This document shows, in pieces, positions 1 to 5,444 of a DNA stretch of 5,749 bases. The translations under genes were made by a program, and so were the position numbers. The stretch's first letter is position 1, and the number at the start of each line of letters is the position of its first letter. The stretch lies in NCBI GenBank assembly GCA_902806395.1, contig CADCWH010000247.1:1-5749 (forward strand), given 5' to 3'. A model generated the notes under the pieces. The model did not search any database, was not told the origin of the DNA, and worked only from the letters and a program-made list of their open reading frames with translations. The DNA comes from an uncultured Thermomicrobiales bacterium. GTDB lineage: Bacteria > Chloroflexota > Chloroflexia > Thermomicrobiales > UBA6265.

Positions 1-988
1 GCGTGCCTGACCGGCGGTGCAGGCGCTCGTTCAGCTTGTAGCGACCCACCCGGGCTAGGTCGTAGCGACGATCGTTGAAGAACAGGTTCTCCAGCGTCGA
101 CGTCGCGTTCTCCCTCGTCGGCGGGTCTCCCGGGCGCAGGCGGCGGTAGAGCTCGATCAGCGCATCGTCGCGAGTCTTGGTTGGCTCCTTCTCCAGCGTG
201 GTGGCGATGTAGCGGCGATCCGGGTCGGTGTCGACATCGGAGAACAGTTCGAGGAGGTCCTCGTCCCGCTCGATCCCGATCGCCCGGAGCAGGATCGTCA
301 CCGGCATCTTGCGCTTGCGGTCCACCTTGACCGACAGCACGTCACGGTTGGAAGTCTCGAACTCGAGCCAGGCGCCCCGGTTCGGGATCAGCTTGGCGGT
401 CGAGAGCAGCTTGCCCGTGGCCGGGTCCGGGTTGCGCTCGAAGTAGGCACCCGGGGAGCGCACCAACTGGGAGACCACGACCCGCTCGGCCCCGTTGATG
501 ATGAACGTGCCGTCCGAGGTCATCATCGGGAAGTCGCCGAGGAAGATCCCGTCGGGACCCGTTTCCTTGATCTCTCCCGTCTCGCGCATCACGAGCCGGG
601 CAGAGATGCGCAGGGGGGCGGCATAGGTGATGTCGCGGTCCCGGCAATAGACCTCGGCCACGCGAGCGTCCAGCTTGGCCCGGTCCTGCTCCTCGCCCTT
701 CGGCATCCGCGTCCAGGGCGGGTCGAAGCGCGGCTCGGAGATCGTCAACTCCATCTTCTTGTGGTGGTCGGTGATCGGCGAGATCTCCTTCAGGAGTTCC
801 CGCAGCCCTTCTCGGATGAACCACTCGAACGACTCGGTCTGGACTTGGACCAGGTTCGGCATCTCCAAGGCGGTCGGGATGCGGGAGAACGTGCGCCGGT
901 TCACGCCCCGGTTCGAGACCACCTGCCGCGCCCCGTTGGCGCCAGTGATCGCGGTGGCGTCGGCCAATGTCAGTTCCTCAACAGCCAT
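1..988 (-). CDS. rpoB: DNA-directed RNA polymerase subunit beta, N-terminal part (cut by left edge)
   Basis: Beta subunit of RNA polymerase, the core transcription enzyme. The minus strand reads without a stop for 329 codons to the left edge, of the roughly 1,100-1,300 residues usual for the family. Visible are the protrusion (opening near residues 35-65, with [16 protein letters not shown]) and the start of the lobe. Residues 152-183 contain the RpoB signature [20 protein letters not shown] followed by [23 protein letters not shown] near 122-132 and [16 protein letters not shown] further on are also typical. I chose the ATG at 988 because GGGGAG lies 4 nt upstream. An in-frame ATG at 1000 (adding MGRY) is also preceded by GAGGTGGTG and cannot be excluded. 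Odd point: roughly 15 extra residues, charged and rich in K, E, D and R, lie between the EPRFDPP segment and the [12 protein letters not shown] segment compared with the family as I remember it. It is transcribed away from the divergent DUF2085 operon, and no rplJL genes lie directly upstream. Identification is secure. Confidence 0.98.
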   Translation of the reverse strand, partial: MAVEELTLADATAITGANGARQVVSNRGVNRRTFSRIPTALEMPNLVQVQTESFEWFIREGLRELLKEISPITDHHKKMELTISEPRFDPPWTRMPKGEEQDRAKLDARVAEVYCRDRDITYAAPLRISARLVMRETGEIKETGPDGIFLGDFPMMTSDGTFIINGAERVVVSQLVRSPGAYFERNPDPATGKLLSTAKLIPNRGAWLEFETSNRDVLSVKVDRKRKMPVTILLRAIGIERDEDLLELFSDVDTDPDRRYIATTLEKEPTKTRDDALIELYRRLRPGDPPTRENATSTLENLFFNDRRYDLARVGRYKLNERLHRRSGT

Positions 989-992
989 GTAT

Positions 993-998
993 CTCCCC
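993..998 (-). promoter_or_regulatory. Ribosome-binding site supporting the rpoB start at 988
   Basis: Minus-strand GGGGAG, 4 nt before the ATG at 988. It favours this start over the ATG at 1000, whose own candidate site (GAGGTGGTG) is inside a hairpin stem at 1006-1026. Confidence 0.6.
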
Positions 999-1005
999 AT
1001 CGTGT

Positions 1006-1026
1006 GTCACCACCTCGGGTGGTGAC
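1006..1026. repeat. Perfect 9-bp inverted repeat in the rpoB leader
   Basis: Arms GTCACCACC (1006-1014) and GGTGGTGAC (1018-1026) surround a 3-nt centre. In rpoB mRNA it would form a tight GC-rich hairpin ending 17 nt before the ATG at 988, leaving GGGGAG free but burying the GAGGTGGTG that would serve the upstream ATG. It could instead be a DNA operator, because it is symmetric. The structure is read directly; the role is inference. Confidence 0.7.
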
Positions 1027-1379
1027 CCGCTGGCACCGGACGCGACCCCGGCACATCGTCGAAAGGTGAAGCCCGGCGAGCCGGTCCGCGGGACCGTTTG
1101 TCTCTCCCCGGAATCTAGCGTGCGCCGCTACCGTGGCTCCATCGCCCTCGCCCGCCATTGGGCCCAGCCTCGTCCCGACGGATCGCCCACCCACGGCTCG
1201 CACGTCATCCGTCCATCGCCGGCCTTGTCGGGCCACCACGGAGACGGGTACGATGCGTTTGGGCGATTGGGTTCGTCGCTGTCTCCCCGACTCAGGATCG
1301 CCCGTCGGCGCGACCAGGAGTCAAGCCGGGCGACACTCGTGCCTGCCCGACCTCACGGGCGTTTCGCGCCAGAGTTGTC

Positions 1380-1402
1380 CCGTCTTCTCAGTCAAAAGAC
1401 GG
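1380..1402 (-). repeat. Stem-loop in rpoB leader
   Basis: CCGTCTT and AAGACGG pair as a 7-bp stem around a 9-nt loop. On the minus-strand transcript the stem can extend by two more pairs (one U-A and one G-U). It lies about 40 nt downstream of the attenuator-like hairpin at 1443-1468. Confidence 0.5.
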
Positions 1403-1436
1403 AAGGTAGAGATAGACGGTCATCGTCCTGGGCACG

Positions 1437-1468
1437 ACAAATCCGGAAGGGTATACGTTCCCCTCCGG
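1437..1468 (-). terminator. Attenuator-like hairpin early in the rpoB leader
   Basis: On the minus strand CCGGAGGGG (1468-1460), an 8-nt loop and CCCTTCCGG (1451-1443) form a 9-bp stem with one G-U pair, followed by ATTTGT. The G-U pair would be an A-C mismatch in a plus-strand transcript, so the fold favours leftward RNA. The T-tract is short and interrupted, so it is at best a weak intrinsic terminator or pause site. It begins about 90 nt after the predicted transcription start. Confidence 0.35.
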
Positions 1469-1565
1469 GCTGGAAGCTGTCCGTCTCGATCACCCAGCAC
1501 GCGCCGCAATCAACCTCTCTGACGAGGTCGCATCCCGGGACATTCCCCGATCAATGCGAAAGAGT

Positions 1566-1594
1566 AAGATATCCCATCAGGGACCACTTGTCAA
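1566..1594 (-). promoter_or_regulatory. Sigma70-type promoter firing toward rpoB
   Basis: A perfect -35 box TTGACA (1594-1589), a 17-bp spacer and a -10 box TATCTT (1571-1566, 4 of 6 matches to TATAAT) lie on the minus strand. The surroundings are locally A/T-richer than the rest of this GC-rich window. Transcription would start near 1559 and run into rpoB with no intervening gene. It is the best promoter-like site I found in the window. Confidence 0.72.
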
Positions 1595-1692
1595 CAGGTT
1601 TGAGTCATCTCCGGTGTCTGTGTCCCGACTTGGCGACCATGGCACAAGCTAGCTCCGCCCGTTCCGACCATAGCGGGGCCGGCGCCTGCGGG

Positions 1693-1707
1693 GATCGGAC
1701 TCCGATC
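1693..1707. repeat. 15-bp palindrome upstream of the DUF2085 promoter
   Basis: GATCGGA and TCCGATC arms flank a single central C. The centre is 23 bp upstream of the predicted -35 box of the rightward promoter, a position suitable for an activator or repressor. Symmetry is certain; function is inference. Confidence 0.45.
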
Positions 1708-1722
1708 GCGGCGTTCCAGCCA

Positions 1723-1751
1723 TTGCCGACCTCCCCTGTCCGGCCTACACT
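1723..1751 (+). promoter_or_regulatory. Predicted promoter of the DUF2085-coaBC operon
   Basis: TTGCCG (1723-1728), a 17-bp spacer and TACACT (1746-1751) match the sigma70 pattern with the key first TTG and the TAnnnT frame of the -10 box. The predicted start is near 1758, giving a leader of about 90 nt before the ATG at 1851. It is divergent from the rpoB promoter, with the two -35 boxes about 130 bp apart. Confidence 0.55.
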
Positions 1752-1760
1752 CGGGCCGGA
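1739..1760. promoter_or_regulatory. Operator-like inverted repeat bracketing the -10 box
   Basis: Arms TCCGGCC (1739-1745) and GGCCGGA (1754-1760) are perfect 7-bp complements separated by 8 bp, and the separator contains the whole predicted -10 hexamer. A dimeric repressor bound here would block RNA polymerase. If instead transcribed, it would lie at the very 5' end and be only partly present, so a DNA-level role is more likely. No regulator is identified. Confidence 0.45.
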
Positions 1761-1827
1761 GTCAGCGCGACGCGGTCCCTGACGAGACACACTCGCCAGG
1801 AGATCTGGAATCGATCATCCGGCAGTG

Positions 1828-1839
1828 GCCCGATCGGGC
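1828..1839. repeat. 12-bp perfect palindrome before the DUF2085 ribosome-binding site
   Basis: GCCCGATCGGGC reads the same on both strands and ends just before the GGGG that probably serves as the ribosome-binding site. In RNA it could only fold with a strained loop or pair between two molecules, so a DNA site or chance in GC-rich sequence are the main options. Confidence 0.35.
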
Positions 1840-1850
1840 GGGGAAAGGTG

Positions 1851-2498
1851 ATGACGACGGGACCGCGACGCGACGTTCCCGGGGCGCGAGACGTGCCTCG
1901 GCAGGACCGGCCCGCCGAACCGGCAACGGTGCGCGCCATCATCGCCGCGAACCGTGGCATATACCGGGTCGCGCGCCACTGGCTCGCGATTTCCAATGTC
2001 CTGGCGGCCGTGTTCGCCGTCGCGCCCGTCCTCTCCCCGCTCCTGCGGACCGCCGGGTCTGACCGGGCGGCGGGGGCGATCGACGTCACGTTCCGATACC
2101 TCTGTCACCAGCGGGACGACCGCAGTTTCCACCTCGCCGGGGAGCGGATGGCCTGTTGTCACCGTTGCACGGCGATCTATGGTGGGTTGTTCCTGCTCGG
2201 TCTGGTGTTCGCGCTGGTCCGAGGTCAGGTCGCCCCGCTCAGGCTCACCGTGGCGGCGCTGCTGCTCATCCCGATCGTGCTCGACGTCGTGTCCCAGCCC
2301 ATCCTCGACCGGGAGGGCACCATGGTCCTCCGGGTCCTGACCGGGGGGCTGTTTGCGCTGGCGGTGAACTGGGCCCTGTTGCCCCGGCTGGATATCGGGT
2401 TCGACGGCATCCGCCGCCAGATCGAGACCCGGTTCGACCGCCTCGTCGCCGCCGGCCGGGCTCGGCCACTGACCGGGGTCACCGGGACGGCCAGGTGA
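1851..2498 (+). CDS. DUF2085 family integral membrane protein
   Basis: A 215-residue membrane protein of unknown biochemical function. After a charged, Pro/Arg-rich N-terminus come hydrophobic segments at about residues 45-66, 107-124, 131-150 and 158-178, suggesting four membrane helices, then an Arg-rich tail. The family signature is clear: YLCHQRDDRSFHLAGERM (residues 83-100) followed by ACCHRCTAIYGG (101-112). Cys85, His86, Cys102, Cys103, His104 and Cys106 could bind a metal or be redox-active, which is inference. I prefer the ATG at 1851, with GGGG 7 nt upstream; a GTG at 1848, directly before it in frame, would add one residue. It is the first gene of the operon with coaBC. Its TGA stop lies inside the AGGTGA that probably serves as the ribosome-binding site of coaBC, so translation of the two is likely coupled. 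Family assignment rests on the Cys/His motif and topology. Confidence 0.88.
   Translation: MTTGPRRDVPGARDVPRQDRPAEPATVRAIIAANRGIYRVARHWLAISNVLAAVFAVAPVLSPLLRTAGSDRAAGAIDVTFRYLCHQRDDRSFHLAGERMACCHRCTAIYGGLFLLGLVFALVRGQVAPLRLTVAALLLIPIVLDVVSQPILDREGTMVLRVLTGGLFALAVNWALLPRLDIGFDGIRRQIETRFDRLVAAGRARPLTGVTGTAR
2493..2498 (+). promoter_or_regulatory. coaBC ribosome-binding site containing the upstream stop codon
   Basis: AGGTGA lies 4 nt before the GTG start of coaBC, and its last three bases are the stop of the DUF2085 gene. This decides the coaBC start and points to coupled translation. Confidence 0.6.
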
Positions 2499-2502
2499 CC
2501 GG

Positions 2503-3705
2503 GTGAGTGTCCTGGCCGGGACCTCGATCGTCGTCGCCGTCTCCGGTGGCATCGCCGCCTACAAGGCCGCCGATTTGGTCAGCTCCCTGGTCCAGGCGGG
2601 GGCCATCGTGGACGTGATCCTGACACGGGGAGCGGCGGAGTTCATCCGTCCCCTCACCTTCCAGGCCCTGACCCACCGAGATGTCCACGAGGATCTCTTC
2701 GCAGCCTGGTCGGAGACATCGCTCGGTCACGTCTCGCTGGCCCGCGATGCTTCCCTGCTGCTCGTCGCACCCGCCTCGGCCAACACCATCGCCCGACTCG
2801 CCCTGGGCCTGGCCGATGACCTGCTCGGCGCCGTCGCCCTCTCGACACGGGCCCCGATCCTGCTCGCCCCGGCGATGGAACACCACATGTACCACCACCC
2901 TGCCACCAGGGGGCACCTCGACGTGCTGGAGAGTCGGAGGGCCACGCTGGTCGGGCCGGCGTCGGGCCGTCTGGCCTCCGGCGAATCAGGTGACGGCCGC
3001 TTGGCGCCGGTGCCGGAGATCATCGCGGCGGCGCGCAGGGTCATTGGCCGGGACGGACCATTGGCCGGTCGCCGGGTCGTCGTTACGGCGGGCGGCACGC
3101 GCGAGCCGATCGACCCGGTCCGTTACCTGACCAATGGTTCCTCCGGGCGGATGGGGTATGCCATTGCCCGGGCCGCCCTCGACGCCGGGGCGACGGTCTG
3201 CCTGGTGACCACCCCGGTCGCCCTCTCGCCCGTGCCCGGCGCAGAGATGGTCACCATCGAGACCGCCCGGGAGATGGCCGCCGTAGTCGATGCCAAGATC
3301 GCGGGAGCGGATGTCTTGGTCATGGCGGCGGCCGTCTCCGACTTCCGCCCGGTCTCACCCGCCGCACAGAAGGTCAAGAAACGGGGGAATGCCGCGGGTA
3401 TCAGCCTCGACCTCGTCCCAAATCCCGATATCCTGGCCGACATCGATCAGCCCGGACTCCTCAAGGTGGGGTTCGCGGCCGAGACCGAGGACCTGATCGT
3501 CAACGCCCGAGCCAAACTCGCCGCAAAGGGACTCGCGATGATCGTCGCCAATGACGCCCGGGAGGCCATCGGGCGCCCCGACAATGAGGTGACCCTGCTC
3601 ACTCCGGGACACGATCCCGAACTGCTCCCCCGCATGGACAAGGAGGCACTCGCGGACATCCTCGTCCAGCGGGTCGCGGCGTTGCTCGTGGGTCACCAAC
3701 CATGA
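2503..3705 (+). CDS. coaBC: Bifunctional phosphopantothenoylcysteine decarboxylase / phosphopantothenate-cysteine ligase
   Basis: Cytoplasmic enzyme of coenzyme A synthesis. The CoaB half joins 4'-phosphopantothenate to cysteine using CTP, and the CoaC half decarboxylates the product to 4'-phosphopantetheine with FMN. The 400-residue length is normal. CoaC (about 1-180) shows VSGGIAAYKA (13-22), the catalytic His76 in SLGHVSLA, APASANTIARLALGLADDLL (89-108) and GDGRL (163-167). CoaB (about 188-398) shows VTAGGTREPIDPVRYLTNGS (194-213) then SGRMG, AAAVSDFRP (275-283), lysines 290/292/293, NPDIL (307-311), VGFAAET (322-328) and IVAND (347-351). Odd points: the PxMNxxMW motif reads PAMEHHMY (Glu126 for Asn, Tyr130 for Trp), and the ACG flap motif reads ASG, with Ser159 in place of the cysteine known from E. 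coli. Mycobacterial and other CoaBC proteins also vary here, so activity is still expected. The GTG start fits AGGTGA 4 nt upstream. Its stop overlaps the next gene's ATG. Confidence 0.97.
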   Translation: MSVLAGTSIVVAVSGGIAAYKAADLVSSLVQAGAIVDVILTRGAAEFIRPLTFQALTHRDVHEDLFAAWSETSLGHVSLARDASLLLVAPASANTIARLALGLADDLLGAVALSTRAPILLAPAMEHHMYHHPATRGHLDVLESRRATLVGPASGRLASGESGDGRLAPVPEIIAAARRVIGRDGPLAGRRVVVTAGGTREPIDPVRYLTNGSSGRMGYAIARAALDAGATVCLVTTPVALSPVPGAEMVTIETAREMAAVVDAKIAGADVLVMAAAVSDFRPVSPAAQKVKKRGNAAGISLDLVPNPDILADIDQPGLLKVGFAAETEDLIVNARAKLAAKGLAMIVANDAREAIGRPDNEVTLLTPGHDPELLPRMDKEALADILVQRVAALLVGHQP

Positions 3706-4028
3706 TTCACCCACCCGTGGAACCCCGTCGCGGCACCATCTCGGTTGCCCGGTCCTCGTTGGCGCTCGAGATCTTGCTCAACATCTACGCCCTGGGCGCA
3801 ACGGCGGTGCTGGCCCGCTTGGTCCTCCTGGGGGCTAGCATCCCCGACGGGCTTCCGGTGGGTTCGCTCGTCTATCGGTGGACAGACCCCCTCGTCGCCC
3901 CGATGTCCGGTCTGCCGGGGGCGGCCCGCCCGATCTTCGGGGCAATCACCCTCCCGGACCTGACCCTGGCCGCAATGGTCGTCCTGATCCCCCTCGCCGC
4001 ACTGGCCCGATCTTCGGGGCGCCGCTGA
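3702..4028 (+). CDS. YggT-like small membrane protein
   Basis: A 108-residue protein with two predicted membrane helices, at about residues 22-45 and 84-102. The stretch LVYRWTDPLVAP (56-67), followed about 15 residues later by ITLPDLTLAAMVVLI, resembles the YggT pattern in which a tyrosine and a TDP...P motif precede a helix beginning IDLSP. YggT proteins are poorly understood envelope proteins, linked in some bacteria to cell division, cell shape or osmotic stress. The resemblance is read by eye and is weak, since one of the usual YggT repeats is less well matched. The start is fixed by an ATGA overlap with the coaBC stop, which implies translational coupling. The last codons overlap a small inverted repeat. 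If it is not YggT, it is an uncharacterised two-helix membrane protein. Confidence 0.75.
   Translation: MIHPPVEPRRGTISVARSSLALEILLNIYALGATAVLARLVLLGASIPDGLPVGSLVYRWTDPLVAPMSGLPGAARPIFGAITLPDLTLAAMVVLIPLAALARSSGRR
3928..4020. repeat. Two 16-nt direct repeats inside the YggT-like gene
   Basis: GCCCGATCTTCGGGGC occurs exactly at 3928-3943 and 4005-4020. The copies are 77 nt apart and therefore read in different codon frames (Arg-Pro-Ile-Phe-Gly versus Arg-Ser-Ser-Gly), so protein conservation does not explain the match. Each copy holds a short inverted repeat, CCCGA-TCT-TCGGG. The second copy ends 5 nt before the stop codon and could be a weak transcript-end structure. Confidence 0.5.
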
Positions 4029-4207
4029 GCCCGCTTGGCCCGCGAGTTGCACTGTTGCGGTGGTATCGTGGGTCGTTCGTCCCGGCCGATACCGGTGCCG
4101 TGAGGTGCTGGATCGTGACCCGGGACCGACGATTGCGCTCGCATTCGGCACGTCGGGCGGCCATACGCGACGATGACCGACTCAGAATTAGGTGATGGAG
4201 TGAGACG
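4029..4207. other. Intergenic stretch, no gene seen
   Basis: 179 nt between the YggT-like gene and the 41-residue peptide. I see no credible coding frame, tRNA or strong terminator. A TGGTATCGT at 4062-4070 resembles an extended -10 element, but no -35 box sits at the right distance. The last bases carry the ribosome-binding site of the small gene. Confidence 0.4.
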
Positions 4208-4333
4208 ATGATGCTCAGGAACACGACGCGCGGGATCCTCGGACTGGTCTTGGCCGCGGCCGCGACGTGGTTGGCGAACTTCATCGTCGAGAAGGTATTC
4301 GGTCCCGAAGAGGGCGAACCCGCGAGCCGGTGA
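4208..4333 (+). CDS. 41-residue single-pass membrane peptide, unknown function
   Basis: A small gene starting with two consecutive ATG codons (4208 and 4211). GGAG at 4197-4200 is 7 nt before the first, an ideal ribosome-binding site. The peptide begins MMLRNTTRGILGLVLAAAA, continues TWLANFIVEKVFGPEEGEPA and ends SR. Residues 9-30 form one hydrophobic helix with a positively charged start (Arg4, Arg8). The tail is acidic (EEGE), giving a predicted orientation with the N-terminus inside. I do not recognise a named family. It lies between the coaBC operon and the lipid kinase on the same strand, but with gaps of 179 and 165 nt, so operon membership is uncertain. The case for a real gene is the ribosome-binding site plus a sensible membrane-helix composition. 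The short length means chance cannot be ruled out. Confidence 0.65.
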   Translation: MMLRNTTRGILGLVLAAAATWLANFIVEKVFGPEEGEPASR

Positions 4334-4498
4334 GCGCCACGTCGCGGCCCATCCCCCCGAGCGGCGATCGGGCCGACCATCTGAACTGGATAAGGGTCCC
4401 GGCCCGCATCAGGATGCCTTGCCCGGCGCTCGCTACATCGTGGCGTCGCGCGGGGTCTACGGAGGGAGCCGCATCAGACCCGATCCGAGGCCCGCGGG

Positions 4499-5425
4499 GT
4501 GCAGCCGGGGGCCCGGCGTGTCACTCCCAGATGGCGACACGAGGTGGATAGACCACCGCGCAGAGTGGCGGTGATCGGCAATCCGGCCACCCGCAGAGAT
4601 GTCGGGAAGATCTTCGCCAGGATGGCCCGCCAGCGACCGGACCACGTCGACCTCCAAACGCACCTGACCGATCGTCCGGGTGCGGCCTCGGTCCTGGCCC
4701 GTCGTCTCGGGCCGGAGGTCGATATCCTGGTCGCGATCGGCGGCGACGGCACCGTGAGCGAGGTGGCCACCGCCATCGCCGGGACGGAGACACGCCTCGG
4801 GATCATCCCGGCCGGGTCGACCAACATCATCGCCCGCGAGTTGAAGATCCCGGTCGGCGTCGACGCGGCGATCAATCTGGTCTACCACGGGGAACATGTA
4901 CACCGCATCGATGTCGGTCGCGTGGGGGACCGGGCGTTCCTCCACATGGCCGGGGCGGGCCTCGACAGCCACATCTTCGCCAATGCCGACCGGCGCCTGA
5001 AGCGCCGGTTCGGCTGGGTGGCTTACCTGCCGCCTGGCCTCATGGCCCTCATGCAGCCGGTCACCCACATGACGCTGGAGATCGATGGGGAGGCGATGAC
5101 CGTTGCCTCCCGGCTGGTGATCGTGGCCAACGGCAGTTCGGTGATCACCCCGCGCCTGACCCTCTTGCCCGAGATGGCGTCGGATGACGGCTGGCTGGAT
5201 GTCTTGATCTTCACCGCCGCTGGACCGCTGACGGTGGCCCGGACCATCGGCGGCCTGCTGACCCGACGTCTGCATCGATCGGCAGACGTCATCCACCGTC
5301 GTGCCCAGCAGGTCGTGATCGTGGCCGACCCGCCCCTGCCCGTCCAACTCGACGGTGACGCCTTCCTGACGACCCCCGTCTCGGTCACCATCGAGCCGGG
5401 GGCCCTGGGAGTCCTCGTGCCGTGA
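4499..5425 (+). CDS. Diacylglycerol kinase family lipid kinase (DagK/YegS/BmrU type)
   Basis: Cytoplasmic, membrane-associated kinase that transfers phosphate from a nucleotide to a lipid hydroxyl. Diacylglycerol is the usual guess, recycling it to phosphatidic acid, but the family also includes sphingosine and other lipid kinases, and the substrate cannot be read here. Visible: RRVAVIGNPATRR (21-33), the nucleotide-binding LVAIGGDGTVSEV (77-89), GIIPAGSTNIIAREL (101-115), and in the C-terminal beta domain ANGSSVITPRL (210-220), SDDGWLDVLIF (228-238) and PVQLDGD (281-287). These are the family motifs in the right order, and 308 residues is typical. I chose the GTG at 4499, which has GAGG 8 nt upstream (4487-4490). 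GTG codons at 4544, 4565 and 4571 are alternatives that would remove the first 15-24 residues, a poorly conserved region. It ends just before the long inverted repeat at 5445-5501 and converges with the RodZ-like gene. Confidence 0.93.
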   Translation: MQPGARRVTPRWRHEVDRPPRRVAVIGNPATRRDVGKIFARMARQRPDHVDLQTHLTDRPGAASVLARRLGPEVDILVAIGGDGTVSEVATAIAGTETRLGIIPAGSTNIIARELKIPVGVDAAINLVYHGEHVHRIDVGRVGDRAFLHMAGAGLDSHIFANADRRLKRRFGWVAYLPPGLMALMQPVTHMTLEIDGEAMTVASRLVIVANGSSVITPRLTLLPEMASDDGWLDVLIFTAAGPLTVARTIGGLLTRRLHRSADVIHRRAQQVVIVADPPLPVQLDGDAFLTTPVSVTIEPGALGVLVP

Positions 5426-5444
5426 ACGGCCGGTGCCGACCGCG

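Larger units (their letters stand above)
989..1559 (-). other. Long putative 5' leader of rpoB, no credible gene
   Basis: This stretch of about 570 nt lies between the predicted leftward start of transcription (near 1559) and rpoB. Open frames cross it on both strands, but their translations are rich in R, S, P and G with no domain-like segments, so I do not call them genes. It contains hairpin-forming repeats read on the minus strand. These are CGACCTC/GAGGTTG (around 1515-1535), a GC-rich stem at 1443-1468, CCGTCTT/AAGACGG (1380-1402), CGGTCC/GGACCG (1082-1096) and the 9-bp stem at 1006-1026. I do not recognise a known riboswitch, T-box, tRNA, SRP RNA, RNase P or tmRNA in it. It could be a regulatory leader, a separate small RNA with rpoB transcribed from an unseen promoter, or non-functional spacer. 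Confidence 0.5.

Noticed and set aside
1082..1099. Plus-strand hairpin CGGTCC/GGACCG followed by TTTG, resembling an intrinsic terminator
   Set aside because: No plus-strand gene precedes it, the stem is only 6 bp and the T-run is 3 long. I list it only as part of the rpoB leader structure.
1104..1125. Possible rpoB-proximal promoter with a TAGATT -10 box on the minus strand
   Set aside because: No acceptable -35 hexamer lies 16-18 bp upstream, so it is far weaker than the TTGACA promoter at 1566-1594.
1133..1522. Further plus-strand frames (1133-1522 and 1158-1409) in the same spacer
   Set aside because: They overlap each other and the frame above with the same low-information composition. 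None has a ribosome-binding site or recognisable motif.
967..1782. Open frame of 271 codons on the plus strand in the rpoB-DUF2085 spacer
   Set aside because: It starts inside rpoB on the opposite strand and lacks a convincing ribosome-binding site. Its translation is rich in R, S and P with no domain or membrane pattern, and it runs across both predicted promoters. Long chance frames are common at this GC content.
1815..2552. 245-codon minus-strand frame opposite the DUF2085 gene
   Set aside because: It is the shadow of a gene with a clear family signature. The translation is dominated by R, G, P, D and Q, typical of the antisense of GC-rich codons.
4461..4466. Strong GGAGGG ribosome-binding sequence upstream of the lipid kinase
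   Set aside because: No ATG, GTG or TTG lies 4-12 nt downstream, so it cannot serve a start. GAGG at 4487-4490 fits the GTG at 4499.
4267..4551. 94-codon plus-strand frame across the small peptide gene and the start of the lipid kinase
   Set aside because: It overlaps two better-supported genes in another frame, and its composition is Arg/Pro/Ser-rich without motifs.
4457..5347. 296-codon minus-strand frame opposite the lipid kinase
   Set aside because: The plus strand carries all DagK-family motifs in order, while the minus translation is low-information and rich in H, R, D and G.
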